The notes below the pieces were generated by a model. The model worked only from the letters and a program-made list of their open reading frames with translations. It did no database searches and was not told where the DNA came from. A program made the translations under genes and the position numbers. A DNA stretch of 64,000 nucleotides from contig NZ_AUGL01000011.1 of the NCBI RefSeq assembly GCF_000422645.1, positions 1 through 64,000 of the forward strand. Direction: 5' to 3'. Of the stretch, positions 34,503-43,270 are shown piece after piece (within the stretch, counting starts at the first letter, position 1; each line of letters begins with the position of its first letter). Source of the stretch: Ferrimonas futtsuensis DSM 18154 (GTDB lineage: Bacteria; Pseudomonadota; Gammaproteobacteria; Enterobacterales; Shewanellaceae).

Positions 34503-35036
34503 ATGCTATCGAAGACCATGATCGACAAGCTCAATGAGCAGATTAACCTGGAGTTTTTCTCCTCCAACCTCTACCTGCAGATGAGTGCCTGGTGTGAGGA
34601 CAAGGGTTTTGAGGGAGCCGCTGAGTTCCTGAGGGATCACGCCGACGAGGAGATGCAGCACATGCGTCGCCTGTTCACCTACGTCAGCGAGGCTGGCGGC
34701 CTGCCCCTGATCGGTCAAATTGAAGCGCCAGACCACAACTTCGAGTCTCTGGCAGACATCTTTGCCAAAACCTACGAGCATGAGCAGCTGGTGACCCGCA
34801 GCATCAATGATCTGGCCCACACCGCCTTCTCCACGCAGGATTACTCCACCTTCAATTTCCTGCAGTGGTATGTGGCCGAGCAGCATGAAGAGGAGAAGCT
34901 GTTCAAGTCCGTTCTGGATAAGCTGACCCTGGTGGGTGACAGCGGCCAGGGCCTGTACATGATCGACAAGGAGCTGGCACAGCTGGCCCAACAAGAGGGC
35001 GCCAGCATCATGCACGACGCCGAAGGCGGTGCCTAA
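34503..35036 (+). CDS. ftnA: Bacterial non-heme ferritin
   Basis: Iron-storage protein forming a 24-mer in the cytoplasm. The 177-aa sequence has the ferroxidase-centre residues in context: [19 protein letters not shown] (Glu17/Tyr24 type), HADEEMQHM (Glu, His), and EQHEEEKLF on the fourth helix. No heme-binding methionine pattern is evident, so FtnA rather than Bfr. GGAG precedes the ATG. With feoAB at 10 kb and fieF at 52 kb, this window carries iron uptake, storage and efflux genes, but not as one cluster. Confidence 0.95.
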   Translation: MLSKTMIDKLNEQINLEFFSSNLYLQMSAWCEDKGFEGAAEFLRDHADEEMQHMRRLFTYVSEAGGLPLIGQIEAPDHNFESLADIFAKTYEHEQLVTRSINDLAHTAFSTQDYSTFNFLQWYVAEQHEEEKLFKSVLDKLTLVGDSGQGLYMIDKELAQLAQQEGASIMHDAEGGA

Positions 35037-35103
35037 GCCTAATTCACAGACATTTCCTCCAGACTGTGGTGCAATGCCCTGAGTTCACTCTCATGGAGCC
35101 ACC

Positions 35104-36417
35104 ATGCCACAGTCTCTTCCCGCCCGGACCCTGATTCTGTTCGGGCTGGTTAACCTCCCTCTCTCCATGCTGATGTCGCCTACGGCGGCGATCTTGCCGA
35201 ACTTCTATATCGACCACACCGCGGTGACCCTGGGCATGATGGCCACGGTAACCCTGGTGTCGCGGTTGTTTGATGGCGTCACCGATCCGGTGATCGGACT
35301 GTTGTCTGACCGGCTGGGCTCCCGCAAGCCGCTGATGCTAGTTGGGGCCCTGGTGTGTGCCCTGGCTGTCTGGCAGCTGTTCAGGCCGGCTCCGGAGGCG
35401 GGCCTGAGCTACCTGCTGGGCTGGTATCTGTTGCTGGCTCTGGGCTGGACCCTGGTGGAGATCCCGCATTCGGCCATGGCGGCGGAACTGAGCCGTGACT
35501 ATCAGCAGCGTAATCGCATCTCCATGTGGCGGCAGATCCTTGGCTTCGCCGGCGGCGTGCTGTTTATGGCGTCTCCCATGCTGTTGGGTCAGGGCAAGTC
35601 TTTCACGCCAGAGGTGATGGCGGCACTGGCCGCCTTCGTAGCCATGGCACTGCCGGTTACCCTGGTGTGGATGTGCTGGCGGGTGCCTGAGCCCAGGGTG
35701 CATGGTCAGCACAGAATCCGTCCCGGTGACATGCTGCAGGTGTTCAGAACTCTGCCCTGGCTGCGCCACTTCCTGCTGACCCAGGTGCTGTTTGGCCTGG
35801 CCACCGGCGCCGTCTCCGCGCTGTTTGTCATCTACGCCAGTCAGTACCTGGAGCTGGGGGATTCCATCTCCCGTATTGCGGTGCCCTTTTCCCTGACCAT
35901 GGCCCTCTCCATGCCGCTGTGGCTGCAACTGCTCAGGCGGATGGACAAGCACAGGCTGTGGGCGTTGTCGGCGCCGGGGATGATGGTGCTGCTGCTGGTG
36001 ATCGTCAACATTGAGCCCGGTCCTCAAGCCTTGATGCCCATGACCCTGGCGATGATCCTGTTCGGTTCAATGTTGGGTCTGGCGTCTCTGGTATTGCCCT
36101 CGATGTTGGGGGATCTGGTGGACGCGGATCTGGCGCTCAATGGCCGGGACAGGGCGGGAATCCTCTTCGCCTTTCAGGCCCTGGTGTTCAAGCTCAATCA
36201 GGGGGTGGGGGGCGCCATCGGCCTGAGCATTCCCGCCTGGTTTGGCTTCAGTGCTCAGGGCGCATTGAGTGATTCTGCGGTTACCGGGCTTAAGCTGGCC
36301 TTCGCCGGTTGGCCCTGCCTGCTGCTGGCTCCCATGGCAGTGCTGGCCTGGCGTTATCCGCTGGATCGCAAGACCCACTCGGCGTTGGGCGCTACAATGA
36401 CGGCACAAAATAGTTAG
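35104..36417 (+). CDS. MFS transporter, GPH (MelB-like) type
   Basis: A 437-aa transporter with 12 predicted helices and the glycoside-pentoside-hexuronide cation-symporter pattern: SRLFDGVTDPVIGLLSDR (the Asp-containing helix 2 motif) and IPHSAMAAELSRDYQQRNR. Substrates in the family include sugars and other small solutes; none can be assigned. The downstream Sel1-repeat gene starts 8 bases after its stop and is probably co-translated. Confidence 0.9.
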   Translation: MPQSLPARTLILFGLVNLPLSMLMSPTAAILPNFYIDHTAVTLGMMATVTLVSRLFDGVTDPVIGLLSDRLGSRKPLMLVGALVCALAVWQLFRPAPEAGLSYLLGWYLLLALGWTLVEIPHSAMAAELSRDYQQRNRISMWRQILGFAGGVLFMASPMLLGQGKSFTPEVMAALAAFVAMALPVTLVWMCWRVPEPRVHGQHRIRPGDMLQVFRTLPWLRHFLLTQVLFGLATGAVSALFVIYASQYLELGDSISRIAVPFSLTMALSMPLWLQLLRRMDKHRLWALSAPGMMVLLLVIVNIEPGPQALMPMTLAMILFGSMLGLASLVLPSMLGDLVDADLALNGRDRAGILFAFQALVFKLNQGVGGAIGLSIPAWFGFSAQGALSDSAVTGLKLAFAGWPCLLLAPMAVLAWRYPLDRKTHSALGATMTAQNS

Positions 36418-36425
36418 GAGACAAC

Positions 36426-37859
36426 GTGGCCATAAACGATCTGGAGCTGGTTCGCCGAGTGGATCCCGCCCTGCTGGAGGATTATCGGCTGGCGCGAAAT
36501 TACTGCCTGGATGTGCCGACCCACGCCCTGGTGCACCTGCGCTCAGTGGCCTACAAACTGGTGGAGATTCTGGCCAGCTGTGTGGAGATCAAATTCAAGA
36601 GCAAGAATCTCTACGACCGGGTTGAGGTGCTCAACCGTGCCCGGGCCATCGATGTGCGCCTGGCGCGCAAGCTGCACAAGCTGCGAGAGGGGGGCAACAA
36701 GGGCGCCCACCCTGAGAAGTACCGCCTGTCCCAGGAACAGTTGGTGGATCTGGCGAAACGGTCGGTGGAGCTGACGGCCGCGGTACTGGCCGAGTCCTAC
36801 CATACCCTCAAGGCGGCCCCCTGCCCTGACTGGGCGTTTGAACCCCTGGACCAGGTGGCGGGGCGCGAACTCTGTTACCGGGCGGTGATGGAGGAGGACC
36901 CCGAGGCTCAGTACCTGGTGGGGATCTCCCTCAAGGCCAAGGGGCTGATGCAGCGGGAGCGGGAGCTCTCCTTCGCCATGGCCAATGACAGTGCCGACAT
37001 CAACACCGAGGCCTCCCAGCGCCGCCTGTCTCAGGCGGGAGACTGGTTTGAGCGTGCCAGCGACAATCATGCCGGGGCACGCTTCGAGTATGGGGTCGCC
37101 CTGATCCACGGCTATGGCGGCCAAGACGATCCCGCCCTTGGGGAAACCCTGGTGCAACAGGCCGCGGAATCTGGCTTGGCGGAGGCTCAGGCGCTGCTGG
37201 GTTACTTCTACCTCTCCTCCAGTACCGCCTTCGATCGCGACCTGTCCAAGGCGCAGCATTACCTTCTGCTGGCGGCGGAACAGGACCAGGCGGAAGCGAT
37301 GGCCAACCTTGGGGTGCTCTATCACCACCACCTGCGCGATGCGGACAAGGCGCTCAGTTATACCCGGCAGGCGGCACAGGCGGGTTATCCGGTGGCCCAG
37401 TACCACCTGGCACTGATGCTGGAGCAGCACAAGGAGCCAGACGCTGCCATGGAGTGGCTGCAGCAGGCGGCGGAGCAGAATTATCCCGATGCCATGGCGG
37501 CCCTGGCCAGGCACCTGCTCGATGGTGAGAGGCTGACCCCGGACCCCGCTCGCGCCAGCGCCCTGTACCGCAAGGCGATCCGGTATGCCGGTCTGCCCGA
37601 AGCGATGTTTGAATTCAGCCTGGCGATCTTCGATAACGAGGTGCCCGATGCCGATCCTGTGGAGGGGGCGGCCCTGCTGCAGGCGGCCTATCACTATGCC
37701 GGGAGCCGGGAGCTCCGGGAGGCGATAGAGCAGCTTAGCCCTACCCTGGTGGCCGCCCTGGAATCGGGAGCCGGCAGTGCTGACCGGCAGGAGAGGCTGC
37801 AGTTGGCCCGGCGCCGTTTCGATGAACATGGGCTGCCTCTGCCCTTTGAAAGCCGTTAA
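36426..37859 (+). CDS. DUF4145-like plus Sel1-repeat protein
   Basis: A 477-aa soluble protein with no signal peptide. Residues about 15-125 resemble the DUF4145-type helical domain (ALVHLRSVAYKLVEILA, LHKLREGGNKGAHPEKY), a module also found at the N-terminus of some type I restriction subunits. From about 145 to 430 run Sel1-like helical repeats (YLVGISLKAKG, ARFEYGVALIHGYGG, AMANLGVLYHHHL, AQYHLALMLEQH). Starts with GTG behind TTAGGAG, 8 bases after the MFS gene. A scaffold role is inferred; the pairing with a transporter is unusual. Confidence 0.85.
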   Translation: MAINDLELVRRVDPALLEDYRLARNYCLDVPTHALVHLRSVAYKLVEILASCVEIKFKSKNLYDRVEVLNRARAIDVRLARKLHKLREGGNKGAHPEKYRLSQEQLVDLAKRSVELTAAVLAESYHTLKAAPCPDWAFEPLDQVAGRELCYRAVMEEDPEAQYLVGISLKAKGLMQRERELSFAMANDSADINTEASQRRLSQAGDWFERASDNHAGARFEYGVALIHGYGGQDDPALGETLVQQAAESGLAEAQALLGYFYLSSSTAFDRDLSKAQHYLLLAAEQDQAEAMANLGVLYHHHLRDADKALSYTRQAAQAGYPVAQYHLALMLEQHKEPDAAMEWLQQAAEQNYPDAMAALARHLLDGERLTPDPARASALYRKAIRYAGLPEAMFEFSLAIFDNEVPDADPVEGAALLQAAYHYAGSRELREAIEQLSPTLVAALESGAGSADRQERLQLARRRFDEHGLPLPFESR

Positions 37860-38092
37860 CAAAGCGTAACTTATCCAGCCTTGTCCCCACGCAGGTCATC
37901 CAGTAGCGTGGTGGCTGGGTTGGTCTGCCGGCGAACTTTTGTGGCCTGCAGCCCCCTAACCAAAGAGACATACCTGAACACTTCTCGGGTGTGCCCTATC
38001 TAAGATGTTGTGAATCCGTTAATTTTTTTGCTCTGTTGGCCAGTGGCTGGCATGATGCATCACTACTTTTTTCTGTCACAAGGAGCGGTTCG

Positions 38093-39421
38093 GTGAAACA
38101 GTTACTCACGCCGGCTTTGGCGCTCTCCCTGGCGGTGGCCCCTGTGGTAACACAGGCGGCGGATCCGTCCGAGGTGAAGAGCTTTACCCTGGATAACGGC
38201 ATGAAGGTGTTGGTGTTGGAAGACGACGCCATTCCCAATGCCAACATGTACCTGTTCTGGAAAGTGGGGTCCCGCAATGAGGTGCCCGGTATCACCGGCC
38301 TGTCCCACTTCTTCGAGCACATGATGTTCAACGGCTCCAAGAACTACGGCCCCAAGATGTTTGACCGCACCATGGAGGCTGCCGGTGGCGCCAATAACGC
38401 CTACACCACCGAGAACGTCACCGTGTACACAGACTGGTTCCCGGCGGAAGCCCTGGAGACCATCTTCAAGCTGGAATCGGATCGCATCGCCCATCTGAAC
38501 ATCGATGCCAATATGGTGGAAAGTGAGCGCAACGTGGTGGCCTCCGAGCGCACTACCGGCCTGGAGAACTCTAATTGGCGCGCTTTGCAGGAGGAGGTGA
38601 AAGCCACCGCCTTCCGTGCCCACCCCTACAGCTGGAGCGTCATCGGTCATGAGTCCGACATCTATGCCTGGACCCTGGATGACCTGAAGCAGTATCACAA
38701 GACCTACTACGCCCCCAACAATGCGGTGGTGGTGATCGCCGGTGCGGTGGATTACGACCAGGTGAAACAGATGTCCGAGCATTACTTCGGAGCCATCCCA
38801 GCCCAGACGCCCCCTGCCGAAGTGCGTACTGTAGAGCCGGAGCAGAAGGGTGAACGCCGGGTCTATGTACGCAAGGAGTCCGTTACCAGCCCCAACCTGA
38901 TGTTTGCCTACCACGTGCCTCAGACCTCTCATCAGGACAGCTACGCCCTGGATGTGCTGATGTCTCTGTTGATCGATGGCAACAGTTCCCGCCTGAACAA
39001 GGCGCTGGTGGATGAGCAGCAGATCGCCCTGGGCGTGGACGGTTACGTGCCCCAGAGCTTTGATCCCAACCTGCTCTACCTGTTTGCCGTAGCCAAGCCC
39101 GGTGTCGCCGCTGCCACCCTGGAGCAGTCGCTGATCGCCGAGATCAGCAAGGTGGCCCAGGAGGGGGTGACCCAGGAGGAGCTGGATAAGGTGAAGAACA
39201 GCAAGCTGATGGGCTTCTACGACACCCTGGAGACCATCAACGGCCGTGCCAACACCCTGGGGACCTACGAGCTGTTCCAGGGAGATTGGAAGAAGATGTA
39301 CACCGCCCCCGAGGCCTACGCCAAGATCACCCGCGAAGATGTGCAGCGGGTGGCCCAGACCTACCTGAAGAAGTCCAACCGCACCGTGGGCGTGCTGGCG
39401 GCCGAGGAGGATAAAGACTGA
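38093..39421 (+). CDS. M16 zinc peptidase, active subunit
   Basis: A 442-aa secreted or periplasmic peptidase of the M16B (processing-peptidase/PqqL-like) family. It has a signal peptide ending VTQAA, the inverted zinc motif HFFEH (residues 72-76) and the distal ESERNVVASE glutamate ligand. GTG 38093 has AAGGAG upstream; the longer open frame from 37991 is not used. Its TGA overlaps the ATG of the second M16 gene (TGATG), so the two are made together, as expected for a heterodimer. Confidence 0.94.
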   Translation: MKQLLTPALALSLAVAPVVTQAADPSEVKSFTLDNGMKVLVLEDDAIPNANMYLFWKVGSRNEVPGITGLSHFFEHMMFNGSKNYGPKMFDRTMEAAGGANNAYTTENVTVYTDWFPAEALETIFKLESDRIAHLNIDANMVESERNVVASERTTGLENSNWRALQEEVKATAFRAHPYSWSVIGHESDIYAWTLDDLKQYHKTYYAPNNAVVVIAGAVDYDQVKQMSEHYFGAIPAQTPPAEVRTVEPEQKGERRVYVRKESVTSPNLMFAYHVPQTSHQDSYALDVLMSLLIDGNSSRLNKALVDEQQIALGVDGYVPQSFDPNLLYLFAVAKPGVAAATLEQSLIAEISKVAQEGVTQEELDKVKNSKLMGFYDTLETINGRANTLGTYELFQGDWKKMYTAPEAYAKITREDVQRVAQTYLKKSNRTVGVLAAEEDKD

Positions 39422-40884
39422 TGAAAACCCTGACTCAATCCCTGCTCGCCGTGTCCCTGGCCGCCCTGATGGCCACCGGTTGCAGCCAGACCACCCCCAA
39501 GGCGGAAGTCAAACCCGTGGAAACCGTGAACGCGCCCAGCTTCAAGATGGCCGAGACCAAGCCCTTCACCCTGCCCGCCTATGAGACGGTCACCCTGAAG
39601 AACGGCCTGACTCTGCAGCTGATGGAGAAGCGCAGTGTCCCGCTGATCACCGCCGACGTCACCGTCCGTGCCGGGGCAGTGAACGACAGTGTGCCCGGCC
39701 TGGCCACCATGACCGCCGACGGCCTGCTGCTGGGTACCGAGCGTCGTACCAAGCAGCAACTGGAAGCCCTGGTGGACAGCCTGGGTGCCGAGCTGGGCGC
39801 CTATGCCGGCAAAGAGGGGACGTCGGTCTCCATGCGCTTCATGAGCAAGGACGCCGAAGTGATGCTGCCTCTGCTGGCTGAACTGCTGCGCAAGCCCAGC
39901 TTCCCTGCACAAGAGGTGGATAAGGCCAAAGCCCGTTACGCCGCTCAGTTGAAGCAGCGCAAAGAGAGCCCCCGCCAGGTGGTGGGCGCCTACTTTGACA
40001 GCCTGCTCTATGGTGAGCATCCCTACTCCAATGCCGCCGCCGGTGAAGCCGCGGCCATCGAGGGGATGGACAACTATGACCTGAAGATTTTCCACGGCAG
40101 CTGGTATCAGCCCCAGAACATGGCGATCACCCTGGTGGGGGATTTCGACGCCGCTCAGATGAAGCAGCGCCTGGAAGGCCTGTTTGATGACTGGCGCGGT
40201 GCCGATACCCCGACCATGCCGGCGCTGACCAAGGCGCTGCCTGAGCCGTCCAAGGCGCAGGTGCTGCTGGTGGACAAGCCGGACGCCATCGAGACCACCT
40301 TCATCATCGGTGGCCCAGGCATCTCCCGTGACGATCCTGACTACGTGTCCCTGCAGGTGATCAACACCATCCTTGGTGGTCGCTTTACCTCCTGGCTCAA
40401 CGATGAACTGCGGGTCAATGCCGGCCTGACCTACGGTGCCCGCTCACGTTTTACCACCTACTCAGAAAGCGGCAGCTTTGTCATCAGTACTTTTACCGCC
40501 ACCAAGAACACCCAGGCGGCGGTGGATCTGGCGCTGAAGACCTATGCCCGCCTGTGGGAGCAGGGGCTGGACCAGGCGACCCTGGACTCCGCCAAGGCCT
40601 ATGTGAAGGGGCAGTTCCCACCCAAGTACGAGACCTCGGGTCAGTTGGCGTCCCTGTTGGGTCAGATATATCTCTATGGCTTCGGCCCTGAGTTCATCGA
40701 CGGCTTCCAGCAGCAGGTGGACAGCCTGACTCTGGAGAAGGCTCAGACCCTGGTGGCCAAGGCCTTCCCCAAGGAGAACCTGCAATTCGTGATGATTGGC
40801 AAGGCGGAGGATATCCGTGGTGTGGCCGGTCAGTATGGTCAGGTGACCGAGGTGAGCATTCAGGGCGAAGGTTTCCGTTTCTAA
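39421..40884 (+). CDS. M16 peptidase-like lipoprotein, inactive subunit
   Basis: A 487-aa M16-fold protein without an HxxEH motif; the matching place reads LATMTADGLLLG. It keeps the C-terminal-type R/Y region (INTILGGRFTSWLNDELR then LTYGARS) that completes the active site of the partner. The N-terminus is a lipoprotein signal with lipobox LMATGC (Cys21). So the active subunit is probably tethered to a membrane by this one. Overlaps the upstream gene by one base. A terminator follows. Confidence 0.93.
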   Translation: MKTLTQSLLAVSLAALMATGCSQTTPKAEVKPVETVNAPSFKMAETKPFTLPAYETVTLKNGLTLQLMEKRSVPLITADVTVRAGAVNDSVPGLATMTADGLLLGTERRTKQQLEALVDSLGAELGAYAGKEGTSVSMRFMSKDAEVMLPLLAELLRKPSFPAQEVDKAKARYAAQLKQRKESPRQVVGAYFDSLLYGEHPYSNAAAGEAAAIEGMDNYDLKIFHGSWYQPQNMAITLVGDFDAAQMKQRLEGLFDDWRGADTPTMPALTKALPEPSKAQVLLVDKPDAIETTFIIGGPGISRDDPDYVSLQVINTILGGRFTSWLNDELRVNAGLTYGARSRFTTYSESGSFVISTFTATKNTQAAVDLALKTYARLWEQGLDQATLDSAKAYVKGQFPPKYETSGQLASLLGQIYLYGFGPEFIDGFQQQVDSLTLEKAQTLVAKAFPKENLQFVMIGKAEDIRGVAGQYGQVTEVSIQGEGFRF

Positions 40885-40902
40885 CTCTGACTCCCTAGCA
40901 AA

Positions 40903-40930
40903 GAAAGGGCCTTTAGTGGGCCCTTTTTTT
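40903..40930 (+). terminator. Terminator of the M16 operon
   Basis: AAGGGCC / GGCCCTT stem with a 7-base loop, then seven T. Confidence 0.85.
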
Positions 40931-41021
40931 GATCTTTTTTCGCCTGTTTAGCCGGACTGAATCAAAACAATCTCTGGTGTTTTTTTGTACATTGTAGCGT
41001 CGCCTAATGTAGCAGGGATGA

Positions 41022-42020
41022 ATGAACATGAATCCGAGATACTTTTTAGTGCTGCCACTGCTTTATGGCTGCGGTGGCAGTGACTCCTCACCGGCACCAC
41101 AAGATCCCGGGTTGCCCCAGGCCAGCTTGAGTGTGGCGGTGTCTGATGCCCCTCTGGATGGCGCCGAGTCCGTAGTGATGGCGTTTCATCGCATGGTGCT
41201 GACTCCGGTCAATGGTGGGCAGGTGCACAGCATCGATCTGTCCCAGCACAGAGTGAACATGCTCGACTACCAGCAGGACAGGGCGCACTGGCTGTTTGAG
41301 GACCATCCTGTGCCAGCGGGACGCTACCACCTGAGGTTGGAGATGCTGCCGGGCAGTGGCGATCAGGGATCCTACGTGGATGACCACCAGGGGCGCCATG
41401 CCCTGCACATGGAGCAGGGTCACATCGACCTGGGGGAGATGGAGCTGGGCTCTGGCCAGCATCACGGCTTTACCCTGGAGATGGATCTGCGTCAGGGGCT
41501 CTATCATGATCCGGATCAGGGCTATGGCTATGGTCATCATGGTTGGCGCTGGGTGGACAACCAGACCATGGGGCACCTGATGGGCAGCGTGGACGAGGCC
41601 TGGATAGAGGCCTGTGAAGCGGACAACGCCGCGAAGGCCGCCGACGGAGGGGTGTTCTATCACACCGCCTATCTCTACCCGGCTGACACCGGCTTTGAGG
41701 CGATGGATGATATGGCTCTGGAGGCGGAGTCAGGCAAAGTGCTGCCCATCGCCACAGCCTATGTTCATCAACTGCCGGACGGCAGCTGGGGATTTGGTAT
41801 GGGCTTCCTGCCCGAGGGGGAGTACCGGGTAGGTTACAGCTGTCTGGGTCACCTGGACCAGCCTGAGACCAACGAGGACGCCGAGTCCGGTTTCTCCTTC
41901 TATGGCGATGGCGGGACTGTGACCATCGAAGCGGGCGATAACGGTGGATACCGCAATGAACACCGTTGTGGCGGTGAGGGGGGCGGTGGCCCGGGCCATG
42001 GGCATGGCGGCCGCGGTTAG
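41022..42020 (+). CDS. DUF4382-type lipoprotein, His/Gly-rich end
   Basis: A 332-aa secreted protein. The N-terminus has a short signal with lipobox LLYGC (Cys17) followed by GGSDSSPAP, so it is probably a lipoprotein. Residues about 32-150 fit DUF4382 (ASLSVAVSDAPLDGAESVVM, a phrase typical of that family). The C-terminus is unusually rich in Gly and His (GGGGPGHGHGGRG) and a central stretch holds YGYGHHGW, which hints at metal binding. No function is known. A single-gene unit. Confidence 0.82.
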   Translation: MNMNPRYFLVLPLLYGCGGSDSSPAPQDPGLPQASLSVAVSDAPLDGAESVVMAFHRMVLTPVNGGQVHSIDLSQHRVNMLDYQQDRAHWLFEDHPVPAGRYHLRLEMLPGSGDQGSYVDDHQGRHALHMEQGHIDLGEMELGSGQHHGFTLEMDLRQGLYHDPDQGYGYGHHGWRWVDNQTMGHLMGSVDEAWIEACEADNAAKAADGGVFYHTAYLYPADTGFEAMDDMALEAESGKVLPIATAYVHQLPDGSWGFGMGFLPEGEYRVGYSCLGHLDQPETNEDAESGFSFYGDGGTVTIEAGDNGGYRNEHRCGGEGGGGPGHGHGGRG

Positions 42021-42061
42021 AGCCTGGTGATCGCTTTCGGCATTGAATTGCCGTAACAGAG

Positions 42062-42090
42062 AAACGGAGCCCTCAGGCTCCGTTTTTTTT
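42062..42090 (+). terminator. Terminator after the DUF4382 gene
   Basis: AACGGAGCC / GGCTCCGTT with a CTCA loop and eight T. Confidence 0.88.
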
Positions 42091-42097
42091 GGGGGGG

Positions 42098-43129
42098 CTA
42101 CTGGCTGGGAAGCAGGTCTCGACTGGCGGGCAGGCCTCCGGCGGCGGTGGCGGCTTTGACTGCCCGGTGGATCGCCTCTTCGACCACTTCGGCGGCAATC
42201 ACCCCGACGGCATTGATGTCCTGGACCTGAATCTCTCCGGTGCCGGCGGCGAACAGGGTGTCGCCATCGTACATGGAGTGCACCGGACGAATCGCTCTGG
42301 CGTAACCGTCATGGCCCATTTGTGCCAGTTTCAGGGCCTGGGACTTGCTGAGCCTGGCGTTGGTGACGATGGCGCCAATGGTGGTGTTGCGTCCGGCAAA
42401 CCCTTGGGCGTTGGCGCCGGCGAGGATCAGTTCTGTGCCGGAGACAAAGGCATCGCCGGCCTGGTTTCGGGTGGCGGCCAGCAGTTGATTGCCCTCCAGT
42501 ACGTCCCCCCAGGCGTTCACCGCCACCACGGCACCGACGATCAGCCCGTTGTCCAGGGTGATGCTGTAGCTGCCGATGCCGCTTTTGGTGGCCCGGGGCA
42601 TGCCGGCAATCTTACCGACACTGGCTCCGGTGCCGGCGCCGACGCTGCCCTCCTCGAACCCTTTGCGGTGGGCGGCCTTGGCCGCCTGGTAGCCCATCTC
42701 GGCATTGGGACGGGCCTTGGCGTCCCCCAGGGCCAGATCAAACAGCACCGCGCCGGTGACGATGGGCACATGGGCCACACCGGTGTCGAAGCCGACCTGC
42801 TGCTCTTCCAGGTAGCGCGCCACCCCGCTCATGCTGTCCAGGCCGAAGGCACTGCCGCCGGAAAGGACGATGGCGTGCACCTTATCCACCAGGTTTTCGG
42901 GACGAAGCAGGTCGGTTTCCCGGGTCCCGGGTGCGGCGCCGCGGACATCCACCCCGGCGGTGGCGCCCTGGTCAAAGCGCAGGACGGTCACCCCAGTCAG
43001 TCCCTTGCTGTCCGATGCCTGGCCTATGGCCAGTTGCTTGATGCCGAAGATGGCGTCGGTCTGGTATTCGCCTGCCATGGCGGTGCCTCCCAGCAGCGCC
43101 CACAGCGCCGCAATTGCCCAGTGTTTCAT
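42098..43129 (-). CDS. P1-family (S58/DmpA-like) aminopeptidase
   Basis: A 343-aa N-terminal-nucleophile hydrolase of the DmpA/BapA class, which self-cleaves into two chains and trims N-terminal or beta-amino residues from peptides. Seen: LSGGSAFGLDSMSGVARYLEE, the glycine-rich VGAGTGASVGK, and RNTTIGAIVTNA, where the nucleophile Thr/Ser and scissile bond should lie. It has a clear signal peptide (residues 1-19, GGTAMA), so it is exported. ATG 43129; the open frame extends 10 codons upstream without need. Confidence 0.9.
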   Translation of the reverse strand: MKHWAIAALWALLGGTAMAGEYQTDAIFGIKQLAIGQASDSKGLTGVTVLRFDQGATAGVDVRGAAPGTRETDLLRPENLVDKVHAIVLSGGSAFGLDSMSGVARYLEEQQVGFDTGVAHVPIVTGAVLFDLALGDAKARPNAEMGYQAAKAAHRKGFEEGSVGAGTGASVGKIAGMPRATKSGIGSYSITLDNGLIVGAVVAVNAWGDVLEGNQLLAATRNQAGDAFVSGTELILAGANAQGFAGRNTTIGAIVTNARLSKSQALKLAQMGHDGYARAIRPVHSMYDGDTLFAAGTGEIQVQDINAVGVIAAEVVEEAIHRAVKAATAAGGLPASRDLLPSQ

Positions 43130-43227
43130 GATGGTCTCTCTGTGGAAGTGTCCCGGCACAACGTCTTAGAGATCAGCCGGGTAGCTTGTGGAATCTCTGA
43201 GTGCAGCTTAGCAGAGGCGGCCGGGCA

Positions 43228-43253
43228 AAAGAAAAGGCGCCCGCAGGCGCCTT
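43228..43253 (-). terminator. Terminator of the EF-G-like gene
   Basis: AAGGCGCC / GGCGCCTT stem with a 4-base loop, followed on the minus strand by TTTTCTTTT, 18 bases after the stop. Confidence 0.75.
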
Positions 43254-43270
43254 AGGGGGTGTGAGCGGGA

